Positions 6,856 through 9,853 of a stretch of 9,853 nucleotides of DNA are shown here, in pieces. Below the pieces are notes generated by a model, which was not told where the DNA came from, did no database searches, and saw only the letters and a list, made by a program, of their open reading frames with translations. This DNA is from Chloroflexota bacterium (GTDB lineage: Bacteria; Chloroflexota; Dehalococcoidia; DSTF01; JACRBR01): positions 1 through 9,853 of the forward strand of contig JAKAMA010000058.1 of the NCBI GenBank assembly GCA_021813085.1. The letters run 5' to 3'. Position 1 is the first letter of the stretch; each line of letters opens with the position of its first letter. The translations under genes and the position numbers were made by a program.

Positions 6856-7104
6856 TCAGCGGAGCGCGGCGGCGAGCCGCTCCCGCAGGCGCGTGGCGTC
6901 GATCGGCGCCTCTGCGACGACGTGGCCGCCGGCCACCACGACCGGCACCAGCTCGTCGTACCGCGCGCGCAGGCCGGGATCTTCGTCGATGTCACGTTCC
7001 GCGAGCGTGAAGCCGAGCTCGGGCGCCAGCCGCCGCAGCTCGGTGGCTGCGTCATCGCAGAGGCCGCAGCGCTTGCGCGTGTAGAGGATCACCTCGCGCG
7101 TCAC
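6856..7104 (-). CDS. Small glutaredoxin-like thioredoxin-fold protein (CxxC)
   Basis: This 82-residue protein begins with the strand-helix pattern of glutaredoxins: V-I-L-Y-T-R-K-R, then the redox pair C13-G-L-C16. The ERDIDEDP segment (37-43) and the L-V-P-V-V-V stretch with P54, the expected cis-proline, are typical of the short glutaredoxin-like family (DUF836 type). No signal peptide or membrane segment is seen, so it should act in the cytoplasm as a thiol-disulfide carrier; the partner is unknown. I chose the GTG at 7104 because it overlaps the lgt stop as GTGA and the protein fold begins right there; the frame is open far upstream but only as a shadow of lgt and resB. The overlap implies translation coupled to lgt. 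It is the last gene of the resB-lgt unit. An arsenate-reductase-like role is less likely given the CxxC motif and small size. Confidence 0.82.
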   Translation of the reverse strand: MTREVILYTRKRCGLCDDAATELRRLAPELGFTLAERDIDEDPGLRARYDELVPVVVAGGHVVAEAPIDATRLRERLAAALR

Positions 7105-7973
7105 GTGCTTCGCGCGGCCGGGCGCGGCTTCACAGCGTCGACGTCCCGGCCCGGGGACCAGGGCTGCGGGACCGGGCGGCGCAGCGCCGCCCAGGCGAGG
7201 CCGATCATGCCGATCAGCCACGTGCCCATCGATACCACCTGCGGGAAGGTCTCCCAGTTCTTGATCTCGTACAGCGAGTCCCTGCGCAGGTAGCTGACAC
7301 CGAAGCGCATCATCGAATACAGGACGACGCCCGTGAAGAATGTGAGCCCGGGGCGCGTGCGCCAGACCTTCGCGAAGATCACCGCCATGATGCCGATGAT
7401 CAGCAGGTCGCCGATCATCTCGTACGTGGTCGCCGGGTGCGTCGGGCCAAGTTGCCAGCTCGGGCTGTTGGGGTTGGTGTAGATGACGGCCCACGGCAAA
7501 TGCGAGGTCCTGGCGATGTGCTCGCCGTTGATCAGGTCGCCGATGCGGCCGATCGCCATGCCCAGCAGCAGGCCGAAGGCCGCGGCGTCGAGGCCGCGCG
7601 CGATCGGCATCTTCTTCCACCATCCGTACGCCGCGGCCGCCGCGACGCCGCCGATGATCGCGCCGTAGAGGGTGATGCCGCCCTCGTTGATGCGCAGGAC
7701 GTCGAGCCAGCGGCCCTCGAACTGCGCGCGGTTCTCCAGCACGAACATCGCGCGGGCGCCGATGATGCCGGCCGGCACGCCGACGAGGGCGATGCTGTAG
7801 CCGTCGTCCTCGGTGAAGCCCTCCTTGCGGGCGAGCCAGACGCCCAGGTAGACGCCGAGCGCGATGCCTACGGCGGTGAAGACGCCATGCCACGTGAGCT
7901 GGAGACTGCCGAACTTCGCGATGTTCGGGTCCCAGCCGATGGTGATCGTCAGCAGATGCGACAGCGCTGGCAC
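7101..7973 (-). CDS. lgt: Prolipoprotein diacylglyceryl transferase (Lgt)
   Basis: Lgt is the inner-membrane enzyme that transfers diacylglycerol from phosphatidylglycerol to the lipobox cysteine of prelipoproteins, the first step of lipoprotein maturation. The 290-residue product has the normal length and several membrane helices. Family signatures in order are LTWHGVF (26-32), GGITLYGAIIGG (98-109), GRIGDLINGEHIAR (142-155, the Lgt signature with the conserved arginine, asparagine and glycine), THPATTYE (178-185) and MMRFGVSYLRRDS (221-233), which contains the C-terminal arginine region. The GTG at 7973 is chosen because it overlaps the resB stop (TAGTG), has a strong ribosome site seven bases away, and gives a family-like N-terminus. 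The longer upstream open frame is a shadow of resB. Its 3' end overlaps the CxxC gene by four bases. The lipoprotein encoded two genes downstream is a plausible substrate. Confidence 0.95.
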   Translation of the reverse strand: MPALSHLLTITIGWDPNIAKFGSLQLTWHGVFTAVGIALGVYLGVWLARKEGFTEDDGYSIALVGVPAGIIGARAMFVLENRAQFEGRWLDVLRINEGGITLYGAIIGGVAAAAAYGWWKKMPIARGLDAAAFGLLLGMAIGRIGDLINGEHIARTSHLPWAVIYTNPNSPSWQLGPTHPATTYEMIGDLLIIGIMAVIFAKVWRTRPGLTFFTGVVLYSMMRFGVSYLRRDSLYEIKNWETFPQVVSMGTWLIGMIGLAWAALRRPVPQPWSPGRDVDAVKPRPAARST

Positions 7974-9625
7974 TAGCGTTCCTCCTCCAGTTCCGGCGGC
8001 ACCGGCACGCCGAGCCGTGTCGCGAGGGTCCGCATGTCCTTCTCGAACCCGCCGCTCTTCTCCGCAAGAGCGGCGACCTGCGTCCGCTCGCCGGTCAGCC
8101 GGAGCCAGAGGCGGCGGCGCGGCACGTAGAAGGTTAGCGCAAGCCCGATCAGGAGCATAGCCGTCGCGACCCAGATGAATTCCGCGCCGTGATCCTTCTT
8201 GACCTGGATGCCCGCGAACGGGCGGACGCCGCCAAACGTGTACTCGTAGCCGCCGACCGCCGTCGGTTTGCCGGCGGCGAGCGAGATCGCCGGGCGGTCC
8301 GTCGCGACGAGCGTCAGCGCGTGCGTACCGTCGGGGGCCGTCGTCAGCTCGGCGAGCACCGGCGACGCGCTGCCCGGCACGCCGACGCCGACCGCCGCCG
8401 GCAGCAGCGACACCTTGTCGAAGCGGACGCGCATGCCGCTGATCTCGCCCGTCGCACCCTCGTCGACGCGCGCCTGCGTGCCCTGGCCACCGCCCTTCGG
8501 GTCGAACGCGACGAGCTGCCACGCCGCCTTGCCCTTCGCGACGATGCCGAGCCAGATCGCCCGGCCCGTGCCGGGCACGTTGACCAGCGAGCCGCTCGCG
8601 CCCTGCAGGAAGTCGACCGGCGCGATCGTGTCGGAGAGCAGCGTCTTGCCGGCGGCGTCGGTGATCGTGACGACAGGCGCGGCCGTCGTGTCCTGCATCG
8701 GGAACGTCTCGTCGAAGACGGTGTTGCCCGTCGCGAGGTCGCGCATCCGCAGCTCGGCGCCCCACGGCTGGTAGGCGACCTGATGGAAGCGGTAGCCGCC
8801 GTAGCTGAGCGGGTTGTTCACGGTGGTGAAGCCGCTCGCGACCTCCCTGCCGTTCCTGAAGATCGTGAGGTGCGTGCGAAAGTCCAGCGCGTTGCCGGCC
8901 GACCCGAACTTGCCGATCGCCTCATCGATGCGCACCTGGAGTTGGTTCGGGTTGCTGACGGCGTAGACCGGCGCGGTCTGGCCCTGTCCGGCGAAGATGT
9001 CGGTGCTGAAGCCGGTGAGGTGCGTCACCAGGCCGCCGGCGATGAACAGGATCAGCGCCAGGTGGCTCACGAACGTCGCCAGTTGCGCCCACGGGTAGCG
9101 GTCGGCGAAGAGGTACGTCGTGCCGCCCTCGACGTCGCGGCTGACCTTGAAGTGCAAGCGGCGCAGCGTCGCGACGGCGCGACCGGCGTCGACGGGCGCG
9201 AGCTCGGTGCGATTGTGCGCGTGCTCGAAGAACGTGTCTGGCACGCGGCGCGGCGGGTGGAAGACGTTGCGGAACGTCGGCGACCAGCGGTTGAAGGTGC
9301 AGGTGCTGACGTTGACGACGAGGAAGCCCAGCGCGAAGAGGAACCACTTTGCCTCGAAGACCTCAAACAGCCCCAGCCGGTACATCGGGTCGGTGAGCGG
9401 CCCGAAGGTGCCGCGCTCGTGGTCGAGCCAGAGCTGTGTGGCGGCGCTGTTGCCGCGCATCGCCTCGGGCACCTGCGGGATGAGCACGCCAACGAGCCCG
9501 AAGAGCGCGAGTGTGGCGATGAAGAACACCGCGAACCGCACGGAGGTGAGCAATCGCCAGATCGGCTGGAACACGTCGAACGAAGGCTTCCTCGGCCGCG
9601 CGTCCGCCGCGTCTACCGTGGCCAT
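7973..9625 (-). CDS. resB: ResB-family cytochrome c biogenesis protein (System II)
   Basis: ResB, with ResC/CcsA, forms the System II complex that moves haem across the membrane and attaches it to apocytochrome c. The 550-residue product has the family architecture: a cytoplasmic N-terminus, helix 1 (about 29-50), helix 2 (about 93-109), helix 3 (about 182-202) with the typical VSHLALILFIAGG stretch containing H188, a large extracytoplasmic domain (about 205-480), and helix 4 (about 482-501) followed by a charged cytoplasmic tail. NPLSYGGYRFHQVAYQPWG (271-289) and GIQVKKDHGAEFIWVATAML (472-491) are strong ResB patterns. Only one cysteine is obvious (C109). The ATG at 9625 is the natural start, with a G-rich but poor ribosome site. 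It heads a coupled unit with lgt and the CxxC gene. No ResC/CcsA gene is in the window; one could lie beyond the right edge. Product confidence is high. Confidence 0.93.
   Translation of the reverse strand: MATVDAADARPRKPSFDVFQPIWRLLTSVRFAVFFIATLALFGLVGVLIPQVPEAMRGNSAATQLWLDHERGTFGPLTDPMYRLGLFEVFEAKWFLFALGFLVVNVSTCTFNRWSPTFRNVFHPPRRVPDTFFEHAHNRTELAPVDAGRAVATLRRLHFKVSRDVEGGTTYLFADRYPWAQLATFVSHLALILFIAGGLVTHLTGFSTDIFAGQGQTAPVYAVSNPNQLQVRIDEAIGKFGSAGNALDFRTHLTIFRNGREVASGFTTVNNPLSYGGYRFHQVAYQPWGAELRMRDLATGNTVFDETFPMQDTTAAPVVTITDAAGKTLLSDTIAPVDFLQGASGSLVNVPGTGRAIWLGIVAKGKAAWQLVAFDPKGGGQGTQARVDEGATGEISGMRVRFDKVSLLPAAVGVGVPGSASPVLAELTTAPDGTHALTLVATDRPAISLAAGKPTAVGGYEYTFGGVRPFAGIQVKKDHGAEFIWVATAMLLIGLALTFYVPRRRLWLRLTGERTQVAALAEKSGGFEKDMRTLATRLGVPVPPELEEER
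7981..7986 (-). promoter_or_regulatory. Shine-Dalgarno site deciding the GTG start of lgt
   Basis: AGGAGG on the minus strand lies inside the last codons of resB, seven bases before the GTG at 7973 that overlaps the resB stop. It decides the lgt start in favour of this GTG over upstream in-frame codons that fall within resB. Confidence 0.75.
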
Positions 9626-9695
9626 GCGGCGGCGCCCCCCGCGCGTATCACGGACGTCCTGCGACGGGCCGCGCCTGTTGGATCGCGCGGCGCTG

Positions 9696-9725
9696 CGCGC
9701 GGGCTGAAGGCCCGCGCTCCGGGAT
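9696..9725. repeat. GC hairpin repeat, copy 1
   Basis: This 30-base unit begins CGCGCGGGCTGAAGG and ends TCCGGGAT, and recurs exactly 42 bases downstream. Its core is a perfect eight-pair hairpin, GCGCGGGC and GCCCGCGC, around the loop TGAAG. It lies upstream of resB, about 70 bases before the start codon. It resembles repetitive extragenic palindromes, and similar GCGGGCTGAAGGCCCGC elements are familiar to me from high-GC genomes. A role in ending transcription or in mRNA stability is possible but not shown. Confidence 0.7.
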
Positions 9726-9737
9726 CGGACATCGGTA

Positions 9738-9767
9738 CGCGCGGGCTGAAGGCCCGCGCTCCGGGAT
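9738..9767. repeat. GC hairpin repeat, copy 2
   Basis: This is an exact 30-base copy of the unit at 9696-9725, in the same orientation and separated from it by a 12-base spacer. The surrounding bases do not match, so the repeat unit has sharp ends. This argues for a duplicated or inserted mobile-type repeat rather than drift in GC-rich sequence. Confidence 0.7.
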
Positions 9768-9818
9768 GGGAGAGTGCGCTGCGGCGCCGCGCGGCGGCAG
9801 CAGCTACGTCCCGTCGAG

Positions 9819-9840
9819 GCGCGGGCTGTCCAGCCCGCGC
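9819..9840. repeat. GC hairpin repeat, diverged third copy
   Basis: GCGCGGGCTG and CAGCCCGCGC form a perfect inverted repeat around TC. The stem is the same as in the two upstream copies, but the TGAAG loop and the TCCGGGAT tail are changed to a tighter loop and GTCC. It looks like a relative of the same element. No open reading frame with recognisable protein character covers 9626-9853; apart from these hairpins I see nothing there. Confidence 0.55.
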
Positions 9841-9853
9841 GTCCGCCATTCTC

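Noticed and set aside
7974..8765. An upstream extension of the lgt frame that could suggest a ResB-Lgt fusion.
   Set aside because: The extension is an alternative-frame reading of resB. The GTG at 7973 with a strong ribosome site and a family-like N-terminus explains lgt fully.
9613..9849. A 78-codon minus-strand frame with repeated P-G-A-R-A-F-S-P-R peptides.
   Set aside because: The peptide repeat is simply the translation of the GC hairpin repeats. There is no ribosome site or protein-like character, and it overlaps the start of resB.

Overview
The window is uniformly high in G+C and densely packed with genes, and it looks like ordinary chromosomal sequence. A high-GC Chloroflexota (Dehalococcoidia-like) bacterium is my best guess. 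The reasons are the style of the solute-binding-protein leader (a short tyrosine/tryptophan-containing head, then an S-R-R-R Tat motif and a lipobox), the System II (ResB-type) cytochrome c biogenesis gene, and the GC-rich hairpin repeats between genes. This placement is inference; no marker gene is present to confirm it.

Layout. On the + strand (1-2698) are the 3' end of a large Lhr-type helicase gene, an enoyl-CoA hydratase/isomerase-family gene, and a small exported beta-rich protein of unknown function. The remaining genes are on the - strand and point toward these three. Read in the direction of transcription (right to left), they are resB, lgt, a glutaredoxin-like CxxC protein, then a dipeptide/oligopeptide-type ABC solute-binding lipoprotein and its two permeases. 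The two blocks converge in a 179-base gap (2699-2877) that holds an imperfect hairpin repeat and a GC palindrome.

How the genes work together. resB, lgt and the CxxC gene overlap stop-to-start (TAGTG and GTGA junctions) and are almost certainly one translationally coupled unit for envelope maturation: haem/cytochrome c assembly, lipoprotein acylation and thiol redox. The following transport cluster starts with a Tat-type lipoprotein that would itself be an Lgt substrate. The binding protein is separated from the permeases by a perfect 32-base palindrome, a typical position for an element that gives more binding protein than permease. The two permeases overlap by one base. No ABC ATPase gene lies in the window; the cluster ends at the convergent gap, so the ATPases must be encoded elsewhere.

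I found no RNA genes, CRISPR array, insertion sequence or phage-like gene, and no convincing new system. The points most worth a second look are the ATPase-less transporter cluster and its palindrome, the unusual oxyanion-hole segment of the enoyl-CoA hydratase homologue, the coupled resB-lgt-CxxC unit, and the hairpin repeats upstream of resB.
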